Of a stretch of DNA of 64,000 nucleotides, positions 7,709-16,605 are shown piece after piece. The position numbers were made by a program, and so were the translations under genes. The stretch spans positions 6,501,028 to 6,565,027 of the forward strand of contig NZ_CP062252.1 of the NCBI RefSeq assembly GCF_014863605.1, written 5' to 3'. Numbering within the stretch: the stretch's first letter is position 1; the number at the start of each line of letters is the position of its first letter. This DNA is from Pseudomonas allokribbensis. GTDB lineage: Bacteria; Pseudomonadota; Gammaproteobacteria; Pseudomonadales; Pseudomonadaceae. Under the pieces are notes generated by a model that saw only the letters and a list, made by a program, of their open reading frames with translations, did no database searches and was not told where the DNA came from.

Positions 7709-9109
7709 ATGAGCAACTATGACGTAGTGATTCTGGGCGGTGGGCCCGGCGGTTATAACGCGGCGATCCGCGCCGGCCAGTTAGGCCTCAAGGCCGCGTG
7801 CGTGGAAGGCCGCGCCACGCTGGGCGGCACCTGCCTCAACGTTGGTTGCATGCCGTCCAAGGCGCTGTTGCATGCGTCCGAACTCTACGACGCGGCGATG
7901 GGGGCGGAATTTGCCAACCTCGGCATCGAGGTCAAACCGACGCTCAACCTCGCGCAAATGATGAAACAGAAGGACGAAAGCGTCGCCGGCCTGACCAAAG
8001 GCATCGAGTTCCTGTTCCGTAAGAACAAGGTCGACTGGATCAAGGGCTGGGGCCACATCGATGGTCCCGGAAAAGTCAGCGTGACCGGCGATCAGGGCAG
8101 CCGCATCGAACTGACCGCCACCGACATCGTCATCGCCACCGGTTCCGAGCCCACTCCCCTGCCCGGCGTGGCAATCGACAACCAGCGCATCCTCGATTCC
8201 ACCGGCGCCCTGTCCTTGAGCGAAGTGCCCAAGCATCTGGTGGTGATCGGTGCCGGCGTGATCGGCCTCGAACTCGGCTCGGTCTGGCGGCGACTCGGCG
8301 CGCAAGTGACGGTGGTGGAATACCTCGACCGCATCTGCCCCGGCGTGGACGGCGAGGCCGGCAAGACCCTGCAACGCTCGCTGAGCAAACAGGGCATCAG
8401 TTTCAAATTGAGTTCCAAAGTCACCAGCGCCACGTCTTCGGCCAACGGCGTGCAACTGAGCATCGAACCGGCAGCTGGCGGCACCGCCGAGCTGCTGGAA
8501 GCTGATTACGTGCTGGTCGCCATCGGTCGCCGTCCTTACACCCAAGGCCTGGGCCTGGAGAACGTCGGCCTGAGCACCGACAAACGCGGCATGCTCGCCA
8601 ACAAACACCATCGCACCGAAGCACCCGGCGTTTGGGTGATAGGCGATGTCACCTCAGGGCCGATGCTCGCGCACAAGGCCGAAGACGAAGCCATGGCCTG
8701 CATCGAGCAGATCGTCGGCAAGGCGGGCGAGGTCAACTACGACCTGATCCCCAACGTGATCTACACCAAACCGGAACTGGCCAGCGTCGGCAAGACCGAA
8801 GAGCAGCTCAAGGCTGAAGGCCGGGCCTACAAGGTCGGCAAGTTCCCGTTCACCGCCAACAGCCGGGCGAAGATCAATCACGAAACCGAAGGCTTTGCCA
8901 AAGTCATCGCCGACGCGCACACCGACGAAGTCCTTGGCGTGCATCTGGTCGGCCCGAGCGTCAGTGAAATGATCGGCGAGTACTGCGTGGCCATGGAGTT
9001 CAGCGCGTCGGCCGAAGACATTGCGCTGACCTGCCACCCTCACCCGACCCGTTCCGAGGCGTTGCGTCAGGCGGCAATGAATGTCGAGGGCATGGCAACG
9101 CAGATGTAA
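7709..9109 (+). CDS. lpd3: Dihydrolipoyl dehydrogenase (LPD-3 type)
   Basis: 466 aa flavoprotein that reoxidises dihydrolipoamide with NAD+. It has the FAD-binding GGGPGG (10-15) and the redox pair C42/C47 in GGTCLNVGCMPSK. A second nucleotide-binding GAGVIGLE lies in the middle, and the C-terminal active-site segment is CHPHPTRSEA. An AGGAG sits 7 bases before the ATG at 7709; the open frame extends further upstream but without a ribosome-binding site. The gene stands alone, away from any E1/E2 dehydrogenase genes, as does the third lpd (lpd3) of other pseudomonads. Its client complex is therefore unclear; glycine cleavage or a backup role in the 2-oxoacid dehydrogenases is possible. Confidence 0.9.
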   Translation: MSNYDVVILGGGPGGYNAAIRAGQLGLKAACVEGRATLGGTCLNVGCMPSKALLHASELYDAAMGAEFANLGIEVKPTLNLAQMMKQKDESVAGLTKGIEFLFRKNKVDWIKGWGHIDGPGKVSVTGDQGSRIELTATDIVIATGSEPTPLPGVAIDNQRILDSTGALSLSEVPKHLVVIGAGVIGLELGSVWRRLGAQVTVVEYLDRICPGVDGEAGKTLQRSLSKQGISFKLSSKVTSATSSANGVQLSIEPAAGGTAELLEADYVLVAIGRRPYTQGLGLENVGLSTDKRGMLANKHHRTEAPGVWVIGDVTSGPMLAHKAEDEAMACIEQIVGKAGEVNYDLIPNVIYTKPELASVGKTEEQLKAEGRAYKVGKFPFTANSRAKINHETEGFAKVIADAHTDEVLGVHLVGPSVSEMIGEYCVAMEFSASAEDIALTCHPHPTRSEALRQAAMNVEGMATQM

Positions 9110-9124
9110 GCACTTCGCGGATAC

Positions 9125-9143
9125 TTCCCGCGCAATGCGGGAA
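9125..9143. terminator. Bidirectional terminator between lpd3 and the Lrp-family gene
   Basis: TTCCCGC and GCGGGAA arms form a perfect 7-bp stem with a GCAAT loop. It lies 15 bases after the lpd3 stop and 3 bases after the convergent Lrp-family stop. No long T-run follows. Confidence 0.6.
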
Positions 9144-9146
9144 ATA

Positions 9147-9620
9147 TCAGGACGGCAAATGCCCCAGGGGCAACGCTCCCGGGGTCTTCACCGTGTGAAT
9201 CGCAAAGTTGCTGCGGATGTCGCTTACCCCCGGCAACTTCAGCAGACAACCGGTTAAAAAACGGTCGTAGGCGCGCAAGTCCGGCACCACCACTTGCAGC
9301 AGAAAATCCGATTCCCCTGAGACCAGAAACGCCGAAATCACCTCCGGCAACGCTGTCACCGCCCGGTGAAACGCCTCGGCCTGTTCATCGTTGTGTCGTT
9401 CCACCTTGACCCCGACGAACACCGTCAGCCCCAGCCCCACCTCATCACGGTCCAGATTCGCCTGATAACCGCGAATCACCCCCGCCTCTTCGAGCATCCG
9501 CACCCGACGCAGGCACGGCGACGCGGACAAACCGATCTCGTCCGCCAGTTGCACATTGCTCAGGCGCCCGTCCCGTTGCAGCGCGGCGAGAATCTTGCGA
9601 TCGAAGGCGTCGAGTTTCAT
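9147..9620 (-). CDS. Lrp/AsnC-family transcriptional regulator
   Basis: 157 aa. The N-terminal winged helix-turn-helix (DRKILAALQRDGRLSNVQLADEIGLS) is followed by an Lrp/AsnC effector-binding domain with the expected V.A...SGE.DFLL...V strand pattern. The start at 9620 is chosen over 9650 because the canonical family N-terminus 'MKLDAFDRKIL' begins there and an AGGA is upstream. It is divergent from the LysE-type exporter at 9765, an arrangement in which the regulator commonly controls the exporter in response to amino acids. Confidence 0.88.
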   Translation of the reverse strand: MKLDAFDRKILAALQRDGRLSNVQLADEIGLSASPCLRRVRMLEEAGVIRGYQANLDRDEVGLGLTVFVGVKVERHNDEQAEAFHRAVTALPEVISAFLVSGESDFLLQVVVPDLRAYDRFLTGCLLKLPGVSDIRSNFAIHTVKTPGALPLGHLPS

Positions 9621-9764
9621 GGTTGGCAGATCCTGATGGTGTAACCGCAAAAAGAAAGCAGGTTATGCCAATCCCAACAGTTATAGAAGCGAACTACGCA
9701 AGCACCTGCCCTGCCCCTCGGTCATAGACTGGTTGCACCGAATCGACAACGAAAGGGGTGCGAC

Positions 9765-10394
9765 ATGGCGAGTCTCTGGCTGTTTTTCCTGGCTTTGGCG
9801 GTGGTCTATCTGCTGCCCGGTCCGGACATGATCCTGCTGCTACAGACTGGCGCTCGTCAGGGTCGCGGCGCAGCGCTTGCCACGGCAGTGGGGCTGGCGG
9901 TTGCCCGAGGTTGTCATGTAGCGCTCGCGGCGCTGGGGCTGGCGGCGCTGTTCAAGGCTGCGCCGTGGACGTTCGATGCGGTGCGGATGGCCGGGGCGGC
10001 GTACTTGCTGTGGATCGGCATTCAATGCCTGCGCACCACGCTGCTGCCTGATCTGAACGCCGGCACCGTAATGGACAGCCATGGGCAGTGGCGCGCCGCA
10101 ATCCGTCGTGGCCTGCTGACCAATCTGCTCAACCCGAAAGCCTTGCTGTTCTGCTCGGTGCTGCTGCCGCAATTCATCGTGGCGAATGGCTCACCGGTGC
10201 TGACGCAGTTTGCGGTGCTCGGTGCGATGCTGGTGGCCGCTGGATTGCTGTTCGACAGCGCCTATGCCTTGCTCGGCACGGCGCTGGGCCGCTGGCTGAA
10301 ACACAGCCCAACGGCCCAACGCGTGCAGCAGTGGTTGTTCGGCAGCCTGTTGATCGGCTTCGCCGTGCGCCTGACGTTCGTCCAGCAGGCTTAG
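9765..10394 (+). CDS. LysE/RhtB-family amino-acid exporter
   Basis: 209 aa with about six hydrophobic segments. It has the family N-terminal signature with LPGPDM (about residues 16-21) and the conserved NPKA motif (NLLNPKALLFCS, about 124-135). It is predicted to export amino acids or derivatives through the inner membrane. A GAAAGGGG ribosome-binding site precedes the ATG. It is divergent from an Lrp/AsnC regulator 144 bases away, its likely controller. Its stop overlaps the stop of the convergent 712-aa gene by 4 bases. The substrate cannot be told. Confidence 0.85.
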   Translation: MASLWLFFLALAVVYLLPGPDMILLLQTGARQGRGAALATAVGLAVARGCHVALAALGLAALFKAAPWTFDAVRMAGAAYLLWIGIQCLRTTLLPDLNAGTVMDSHGQWRAAIRRGLLTNLLNPKALLFCSVLLPQFIVANGSPVLTQFAVLGAMLVAAGLLFDSAYALLGTALGRWLKHSPTAQRVQQWLFGSLLIGFAVRLTFVQQA

Positions 10395-12529
10395 GCTTTG
10401 CGGGCCTTGCGCTGGCGGCGGGCAATCAGCAACAACGCCACCGCAGTGAAGACCACAATCGCACCGATCTGCACCGGCCACTTGTATGGCCGCAGTGTCG
10501 AACGCACCGAGTCGGTCACCTGAGTGACATAGCGCTTGTCAGCGTTTTCGAAGTCCGGATAAGGGCACTGATGGCCGAAATCCACGGCCCACAGAACGTA
10601 CGGCCCTTCGTCGACATAACGTTTGTACAACGCGCTCTGTTCTTCCAGGCTGCTGTTCCAGCCGGCGGCCGAACACAGCACGGCGGCGAACGCCTGGCTG
10701 GTGTGCGGCAAGTTATCCGCCGCACGGTTGGCCAGCGCTGTGGCAACAAACCGATAGTGATATCGCTCATCCGGCTGCGCTTCGCTGGCCTTCTGACGTT
10801 GCACTTCGGCTTCGCTCACCAGAGGCCCGACTTTCAGCTCGGGGGTTTCCAGGCTGTAGTTGCCGCCGAAGGTCGCGTAATCCGGCGCCATTTCGTAACC
10901 CAGAATGTCCATGCCCCACTCGCGGGCCGTCCACGCCGCATTGAACAGTGCGCTGGCACGCTTGGTCGGCCACCACGCCGAATCAGCCTTCAGGCGTTGC
11001 TCGCCGTAGAGCCGGGCCTTGTTCTGCAGATCGGCATTGTCGAAATAACCGACCGCTTCTTTGTAGTGCCCTTCACGCAACAAACGCCGGCCCAGTAGAT
11101 TGCGCAGGCTCGCAGCCACCGGCAGCGGCACGTAATTGTCACGATCCTGCTGGCTCAGAGCGGGCGGTGCCGGGACGTTGGTATCGACGTAGTTTTTCAG
11201 TTCCTCGACCGTCAGCACCCGCTCGGCCACGGTCGCAGCGTCGAACCAGTAAATGCTCTGGCTGCGATACAACTGATCGAAGGCCTGCAGGTACTCGCCA
11301 CGTTGCAGCGCCAGAATCGCGCTTTCACCCTCGACCCGGCATTTGGGCTGAAGGGATTCAAGATTCCAGTCGGCGGTACGCCGCTCGCCCCAGGATTCAC
11401 CCTGCGGGAACGCTTGCGCAGCTTTCGCATAGGCCGCAGCCGCCGCGACCTTGTCGCCATCGCGCACCGCCAGTTTCGCCCGCAGCCACCACGCCAGGCC
11501 GCTGTCGCCGGCGTGTTCGAGGAACGCCTTGGCGCTGGCGTAGTCGCCCTGTTGATAATTCATGGCCGCCAGACGATCAGCGTTATCGAGGCTGCCGCGC
11601 GTGCTCTCCTGCAACGCCTTGATCAGTTTTTTCTCGTTCGGCGGCTCGTCGCCGAATGACCAGCCGATCCGGCTGATCAGCGACGCGGTCACCAGCTGCT
11701 GCACGGCTTTGCCGCGCAACAACTTCTCCAGTCGATCCTCGGGTTCTTCGGCCAGATCGTTCATCAACAGCTTCAGCGAGGTGTAGCCGACGTTCGAGCC
11801 ATGCAGGTTTTGCGTGGCATAGAGTTCGATGGCCTTGTCCCAACTGCCCGCCGTGCGCAGCGCTCGCGCTTCTTCGCCGAGGCTGGCCACGCCGAGTTCC
11901 AGCGGATCGCTGAAACCGTCGATGCTCAGTTGTCGCGTCTGGCGGAAGGCTTCGATGGCGTTTTCCAACGCGTCGAGCGTATCGCCTGCTTCGCTGCTCA
12001 TGGCAAAGAACGCCCGGCCCAGCGAATAAGCGGCCCAGGTGCTGCGCAACGCGCGTTGATCGGCCGGCAGCGCCAGCAATTGGCGGAAGTACTCGACGGC
12101 CAGTTGATGATCACCGGCGCCGAACGCTACCGCGCCCGCCACATACAGACGCAGTTCCGCCGGCAGGCTCGCGCCCTGTACCTCGACCTGACGCGCATCG
12201 GTCAGGCTGCGCAGTTGCTTGACCAGCGCCTGCTGCTCCGCGCTCAGGCCTTGCTGCTCGGCCTTCTCACGCAGTTCAGCGAGCTCCTTGGGTTCGCCAT
12301 AGATGTCATCCGGGTTGTAGGTGACCGCCGTGACGTTCTTCAGCCCGGCAATGGTCTTGCCGAGGCGATTGATCTCGAACTTGAAGTTGCCCTCCGGCAG
12401 TTCCGCCAGCGATTGCCCGCGATCATCGAGCAGACGCATCGGGAAATCCGGGCCGCAGGCCAGCGCCGATCCCAGCGGCAGGCTGAGGCTCAGGCAAAGC
12501 AGATGGCGGGGCCAGTTACGGGTCAACAT
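10391..12529 (-). CDS. Uncharacterised exported 712-aa protein, possible helical repeats
   Basis: The ATG at 12529 has an ideal AGGAGG 5 bases upstream; the longer open frame is rejected. The N-terminus is a Sec signal peptide (RHLLCLSLSLPLGSALA) followed directly by Cys. It could be a lipoprotein, but the lipobox is imperfect. The middle is rich in Ala/Leu helix pairs (for example residues about 150-300 and 370-480), suggesting TPR- or Sel1-like repeats. One C-terminal membrane helix (about 688-705) is followed by RRQRKARKA, so the protein is probably periplasmic and anchored at its C-terminus. Its first 14 bases overlap the DUF3142 gene upstream, so the two are translationally linked. No enzymatic motif was recognised. 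Confidence 0.7.
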   Translation of the reverse strand: MLTRNWPRHLLCLSLSLPLGSALACGPDFPMRLLDDRGQSLAELPEGNFKFEINRLGKTIAGLKNVTAVTYNPDDIYGEPKELAELREKAEQQGLSAEQQALVKQLRSLTDARQVEVQGASLPAELRLYVAGAVAFGAGDHQLAVEYFRQLLALPADQRALRSTWAAYSLGRAFFAMSSEAGDTLDALENAIEAFRQTRQLSIDGFSDPLELGVASLGEEARALRTAGSWDKAIELYATQNLHGSNVGYTSLKLLMNDLAEEPEDRLEKLLRGKAVQQLVTASLISRIGWSFGDEPPNEKKLIKALQESTRGSLDNADRLAAMNYQQGDYASAKAFLEHAGDSGLAWWLRAKLAVRDGDKVAAAAAYAKAAQAFPQGESWGERRTADWNLESLQPKCRVEGESAILALQRGEYLQAFDQLYRSQSIYWFDAATVAERVLTVEELKNYVDTNVPAPPALSQQDRDNYVPLPVAASLRNLLGRRLLREGHYKEAVGYFDNADLQNKARLYGEQRLKADSAWWPTKRASALFNAAWTAREWGMDILGYEMAPDYATFGGNYSLETPELKVGPLVSEAEVQRQKASEAQPDERYHYRFVATALANRAADNLPHTSQAFAAVLCSAAGWNSSLEEQSALYKRYVDEGPYVLWAVDFGHQCPYPDFENADKRYVTQVTDSVRSTLRPYKWPVQIGAIVVFTAVALLLIARRQRKARKA

Positions 12530-13709
12530 GCGAACCTCCTTGATCAATATTTGCGCAACGTGCCCAACCGATCGCACGCTGCCCGCCCGCCGGCAATCGG
12601 CCGTCGCGCAGGCGGGTGAAGGTAAGCAGATCCGCTGACTGTTGCAATGCATAACCGGCGAGCGCATCGGCACCATCGCACCCCCGGGCTTTGACGGTGA
12701 TGCGGGCGGGCCAGGCGCTGTCCAGGTTGCCGACGTTACGCAGGGCGATGTCTTGCAGGCCGTTGTGTTCGGTGAACGTCAGGCTGAGACGGCTGCTCAA
12801 CGCGTCGCCTCGGGCGACCGCCCGCAGCGTGCTCAGACTCCAGGCCCTGCGGTCGTTGGCCAGCGGCAGGCGAAACCAGATCAGACCGGCCAGATGTTCC
12901 GGGCGATTCTCGCGCAATTCATTGGCCAGCCGGCCCAGTTGCTGCGGATCGGCGAGCAACTCGCGTCGCTCGCCGCTGCGATCCAGTGTGACTTCACTCT
13001 CCACCACCGGAGCGCCACCGGCGTCCGGCAACAGCGCCACACCGTAGGCGGGCAGCGCCAGGTAGAACGGTCTGTCGGACACCCTCCCCCAGGCGTTGGC
13101 CCAGCGTCGAGCCTGCTCGGGGTCGAACAGACCACGACGAGGATCACTGACGGCATGCACCTGCAACACACTGCTGTCGACAGCCGCCAACAGCGCCGGC
13201 AATTGCGGGCTGTCGAGCCAGGCGGGTAACGCGGTGATGCTCAAAGGCAGGTTGGCCGGCAATGCGCCGCGCAAATGAATGAGGAAATCGGTGTAGTCCG
13301 GCAATCGGGAATTGCCGGCATCATGGTCGATCTCGACGCCGCTCGGGGTCAGTCCCTGCCCTTGCCAGTCGACAAGCACCTGAAGAATCTGCGCCGTGAC
13401 GGCTTGCTGGTCGAGCGCCTTGAGCTGGCCGTCGAGGCGAATCACCGCAATCAGCGCTCGGGCATCCTGCTTCAGCAGCGCGGAATCGACTCGCGCCCGA
13501 CTCCATCCGGCATTCGGAAAGGCTTGCAGCACCAGCACCCGAAGCGTCGAGAAGTCGCCATGACTGTCCTTCAGGGCGAGTTCATGGGCCGGCGTCCATT
13601 GCCGCTGCCAGACGTAGAGTTGCTGATCGAGCGGCACGGCATCCCGGGGTTCACAACCACACAGCAGCAACGCCGCCACCACGGCTGACCACCCGATAAA
13701 AAAGCGCAT
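12516..13709 (-). CDS. DUF3142-like lipoprotein of unknown function
   Basis: 397 aa. The N-terminus MRFFIGWSAVVAALLLCGC is a lipoprotein signal with Cys at about residue 19 and no Asp after it. The body resembles the DUF3142 family, with a TIM-barrel-like pattern: RLDGQL, VQGVEIDHDAG-like (here PSGVEIDHDAGNSRLPDY), and alternating beta/alpha segments. The acidic EIDHD could be catalytic if the fold is glycosidase-like, but this is inference. It is co-transcribed with the 712-aa protein, overlapping it by 14 bases. The pair is probably an envelope-associated two-component module. A strong hairpin (13710-13744) covers its ribosome-binding region. Confidence 0.65.
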   Translation of the reverse strand: MRFFIGWSAVVAALLLCGCEPRDAVPLDQQLYVWQRQWTPAHELALKDSHGDFSTLRVLVLQAFPNAGWSRARVDSALLKQDARALIAVIRLDGQLKALDQQAVTAQILQVLVDWQGQGLTPSGVEIDHDAGNSRLPDYTDFLIHLRGALPANLPLSITALPAWLDSPQLPALLAAVDSSVLQVHAVSDPRRGLFDPEQARRWANAWGRVSDRPFYLALPAYGVALLPDAGGAPVVESEVTLDRSGERRELLADPQQLGRLANELRENRPEHLAGLIWFRLPLANDRRAWSLSTLRAVARGDALSSRLSLTFTEHNGLQDIALRNVGNLDSAWPARITVKARGCDGADALAGYALQQSADLLTFTRLRDGRLPAGGQRAIGWARCANIDQGGSHVDP

Positions 13710-13744
13710 ACCTTGCAGATCCCTGAGACATCAGGCTGCAAGGT
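13710..13744. terminator. Long hairpin between the O-antigen modification operon and the DUF3142 gene
   Basis: Outer arms ACCTTGCAG/CTGCAAGGT (9 bp) and inner arms CCTGA/TCAGG (5 bp) are separated by a 3-base bulge around a GACA loop. The hairpin abuts the DUF3142 start codon, so on that mRNA it would cover the AGGGA/AAGG ribosome-binding signals. It may be a regulatory hairpin. Confidence 0.45.
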
Positions 13745-13757
13745 TACACAAAAGCGC

Positions 13758-14576
13758 TCAGGGCTTGCGGGCAATGATCACCTGACTTTTTGCCACCACC
13801 GCATCCAGCGCCTGCTTGATCTGCGCCCCGCGCGGCGAGTCGAGCACCGCTTGCCAGGTATCGGCCCAATGGTTGAGCAGCGGATGATCCGGGTTGCTGA
13901 ATTCGACCTTGGCTTCCCAGAACAGCATCATCCACATCGACCAGTAAAACCCGTACTGGCTGTGGCTGATGATCTCCAGCCCTGCCTCGCTGACCATCGC
14001 CTTGAACTGCTCTTCACTGATGATGCGAATGTGGTTGGGCTTCTGGAAATACTCCGGTGCCGCGATGTCTTTCTGCAAATCTTCGGAACTGGGGTGCGGC
14101 ACGCTCAGCAGGTATAGCGCACCCGACTGGCCGACACGCACCAGTTCGGCAAGAAACTGTGCCGGGTCATCAACGTGTTCGATGACTTCAGTGGACACCA
14201 CGCGCGTGGCGGTACCATCGGCGATCGGCAGCGGGTTGCAGTCGGTGACGTGACACTCGACGCCGCGGGTCGGTGTATCGCTCAAGCGCTGGCGGGTGGC
14301 TTCGACCTTGGCGCCGTCGATGTCGGCGATGATGATTTTCGCCCCGCGCATGCCACAGAAATGTACGTTGCCACCGTCGCCACAACCGACGTCGAGCAAG
14401 GTGTCATCGGCGGTCACCGGAAAGCCTTTGAACAGCTCGCCGGTCTCCTGGTTGAACCAGCCACTGAGCACTGCATCGTGCAGGCCGAGCATGTACGGAT
14501 CGACCTTGTCGGCAGCAGGCTGCGCGGCTACCGGGACAGGCGTCGGTGCTGTGAGTTTCTTCAAAAGGCTCAGCAT
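13758..14576 (-). CDS. SAM-dependent methyltransferase of the A-band polysaccharide modification operon
   Basis: 272 aa class I methyltransferase. The SAM motif is LLDVGCGDGGNVHF (about residues 54-67), followed by IIADIDGAKV and VVSTEVIEHVDDP (motif with E-x-I-E-H-V). The start at 14576 is preferred; the 90-residue upstream extension is a shadow of the acyltransferase frame. It overlaps the acyltransferase stop by 7 bases. It is a paralogue of the methyltransferase at 15721-16605, sharing the LHDA-L-GWF-GEL-KGF block. It corresponds in position to one of the PA5455-PA5459 genes of P. aeruginosa, implicated in common polysaccharide antigen synthesis and probably terminal methylation. The acceptor sugar is inferred. 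Confidence 0.82.
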   Translation of the reverse strand: MLSLLKKLTAPTPVPVAAQPAADKVDPYMLGLHDAVLSGWFNQETGELFKGFPVTADDTLLDVGCGDGGNVHFCGMRGAKIIIADIDGAKVEATRQRLSDTPTRGVECHVTDCNPLPIADGTATRVVSTEVIEHVDDPAQFLAELVRVGQSGALYLLSVPHPSSEDLQKDIAAPEYFQKPNHIRIISEEQFKAMVSEAGLEIISHSQYGFYWSMWMMLFWEAKVEFSNPDHPLLNHWADTWQAVLDSPRGAQIKQALDAVVAKSQVIIARKP

Positions 14577-15724
14577 GAGGTGGCTCCAGAGGATGGGACG
14601 GCGTTGCGCGATATACCGAGACGCCGCACCAGGGCGGCGCCGCGATTGCGCATCGGCATTTCGATGAAACGATAATTCAGCTCGCTGAGCAGCACGATCA
14701 GGCCACCGGCAATCAGCAGCGTCACGACCGGATGCCCCGCCGGGCTCGGCAGACCGGCACTCTGCAATCGGAACATCAGTTCCCGCACCAGTTGATAGGC
14801 CGGTATGTGGATCAGATAAATGCCGTAGGAGCGGCTGCCGATCCATGCCATCAGTCGCTGCACTCTACCGGCCGGCAACAGGTAATCGCGGTTGTACGAT
14901 GCGATCCACACCAGCAGTGCGCCAAGCACGGCAATCGAGCCGATCCGGTAAGAGGCGAAGGTGAAACGGTCGGTGGCCATGTAGCTCAACAGCAGCGCCA
15001 GCACGATCAGCGCAGTCAAACCGGCCCACGGGCGACGAAGGAAGGTTGGCTCCCATCGCCGCCAGGACGGCTGCACGCTCCACATTGCCAGCAACACGCC
15101 GAGAGCCAGCGCATCGGTACGGATCACCATCAGCAGCGGCGTGCGCAGGGTGAACAGTTGCACCGCAACCAGCGCCAGCAACGCCCAGACCAGATGCTTG
15201 CGGCACACCAGAATCAGCAGCGGGAACAGCAGATAGAACTGCTCCTCCAGCGACAGGCTCCAGTACACGAAACTGCTGCCGTACTCGTAATGAAAAAAGC
15301 TGTCGGCAAAACGGAAGTTGGCGTATTGCAACACGCCCGCCAGCGTCGCTTGCAGGTTGGCGGGCAGCGTGCCGAAAGCCCCGGAGCGATTGAGAAACAC
15401 GCACGCAAGCAGCATCAGCGCCAGCCATAACCAGGCCGACGGCAACAGACGGAAGGCCCGGCGCAACCAGAAGTTACGCGTCTGCTCCCAGTATTCCTGG
15501 CGGGTCGAACAGCCTCGCAGCGCCGGAATCAGGCTGCGGGCGATGACAAACCCGGAGATGGCAAAAAACAGGTCAACGCCCCACCACGGCTGTGCCCAGG
15601 CATGGACCCTTTCAAGCAGCGGCACCGTGTCGGTGAACAGGCTTCCCTGCAGGTGATGAAACAGCACGCCGAGTACTGCGACCGCACGCAGGACTTCGAT
15701 GTCCATGATCCGCTTGCCGCTCAT
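14570..15724 (-). CDS. Acyltransferase-3 family membrane protein (OafA-like)
   Basis: 384 aa with about ten membrane helices. The acyltransferase-3 N-terminal signature is present: IEVLRAVAVLGVLFHHLQG, with the family catalytic His-His around residue 22, and the second conserved block GVDLFFAISGFVIARSL. Such proteins transfer acetyl or other acyl groups to surface polysaccharides. It lies between two methyltransferases and overlaps both (7 bases downstream, 4 bases upstream), in a divergent operon next to the D-rhamnan genes. It therefore probably O-acylates the A-band polysaccharide or its chain end. Confidence 0.87.
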   Translation of the reverse strand: MSGKRIMDIEVLRAVAVLGVLFHHLQGSLFTDTVPLLERVHAWAQPWWGVDLFFAISGFVIARSLIPALRGCSTRQEYWEQTRNFWLRRAFRLLPSAWLWLALMLLACVFLNRSGAFGTLPANLQATLAGVLQYANFRFADSFFHYEYGSSFVYWSLSLEEQFYLLFPLLILVCRKHLVWALLALVAVQLFTLRTPLLMVIRTDALALGVLLAMWSVQPSWRRWEPTFLRRPWAGLTALIVLALLLSYMATDRFTFASYRIGSIAVLGALLVWIASYNRDYLLPAGRVQRLMAWIGSRSYGIYLIHIPAYQLVRELMFRLQSAGLPSPAGHPVVTLLIAGGLIVLLSELNYRFIEMPMRNRGAALVRRLGISRNAVPSSGATSC

Positions 15725-16605
15725 GACACACGCCCTGTATCAAGCGGTTTACGGGCAATGATCACCTGACTCTTGGGCATGAACCGGTCCAGCATCTGCT
15801 TGATCGCCAATCCGTCGGGCTGCGCCAGCAAGCCCTGCCAGGTTCTGGCCCACCCCTCCATCAAGGGCGGATACGGCGCCTGGATCCGGTCGCGCACGGC
15901 ACCGCCGAGGTCACGCCCGGCAGCACGTTCGCTGGCCCAGAAAAAGATCATGCCCATGACCCAGAAAAATCCCGTGGCCTGGCGATGCTCGATCACCAGA
16001 CCGGCGTCCTCCACCAGTGCCGCGAAACGTTCCGGGGTAAAAATCTGCACGTGGTTGGGTGACTGGTAATAACTGGCAGGGGCGATCCCCTGCTGCAAAT
16101 GCTCACCCACCGGTGCCGGCACACTGAGCAGGTACAACGCTCCGGGACGCCCCATGCGTACCAGTTCGGCCATGAACGGTTCTGGCTGGTCGATGTGTTC
16201 CAGCACTTCCATGCACACCACCTTGCTCGCACAACCATCGCTCAGCGGCAGCGGCAGGCTGTTGCTGACCAGACCGAGACTGGGTTTGCGGCTCTGCGCT
16301 TCGACTTGCCGGGCGAGGTCACGCACCTTGTCGTGTTCGCTGTCGGTGAAGATCACCGAGGCGCCCTGGCGTACTGCGAACAGTGTCGCCACGCCCTCAC
16401 CGCACCCCACGTCGAGCAGGGTGTCGTGCGCACCGATGGCAAAGCCCTTGAGCAACTCGCCACTGTCGCCGTGAAACCAGCCGTCGAGCATCGCATCGTG
16501 CAGACCGACGTCCCGCGGCGACACACTGGACGCTACCTGTTCAGGCGCAGAGACCGGCACCGAACGCGCAATCGGACGCAAGCGCCTCAGTAATGCGCGG
16601 ATCAT
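15721..16605 (-). CDS. SAM-dependent methyltransferase, paralogue of the 13758-14576 gene
   Basis: 294 aa. The SAM motif is LLDVGCGEGVATLF (about 72-85), followed by VIFTDSEHDKV and VVCMEVLEHIDQP. The start at 16605 has its ATG overlapping the previous glycosyltransferase stop (ATGA). The 126-residue extension upstream in frame is a shadow of that glycosyltransferase. The N-terminal LHDAMLDGWFHGDSGELLKGF block is nearly shared with its downstream paralogue, showing tandem duplication with the acyltransferase gene in between. The likely role is methylation of rhamnose in the common polysaccharide antigen, as proposed for the P. aeruginosa PA5455-PA5459 cluster. Confidence 0.82.
   Translation of the reverse strand: MIRALLRRLRPIARSVPVSAPEQVASSVSPRDVGLHDAMLDGWFHGDSGELLKGFAIGAHDTLLDVGCGEGVATLFAVRQGASVIFTDSEHDKVRDLARQVEAQSRKPSLGLVSNSLPLPLSDGCASKVVCMEVLEHIDQPEPFMAELVRMGRPGALYLLSVPAPVGEHLQQGIAPASYYQSPNHVQIFTPERFAALVEDAGLVIEHRQATGFFWVMGMIFFWASERAAGRDLGGAVRDRIQAPYPPLMEGWARTWQGLLAQPDGLAIKQMLDRFMPKSQVIIARKPLDTGRVS

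Noticed and set aside
14577..14846. N-terminal extension of the methyltransferase
   Set aside because: Lies inside the acyltransferase frame and is not methyltransferase-like; a proper start exists at 14576.
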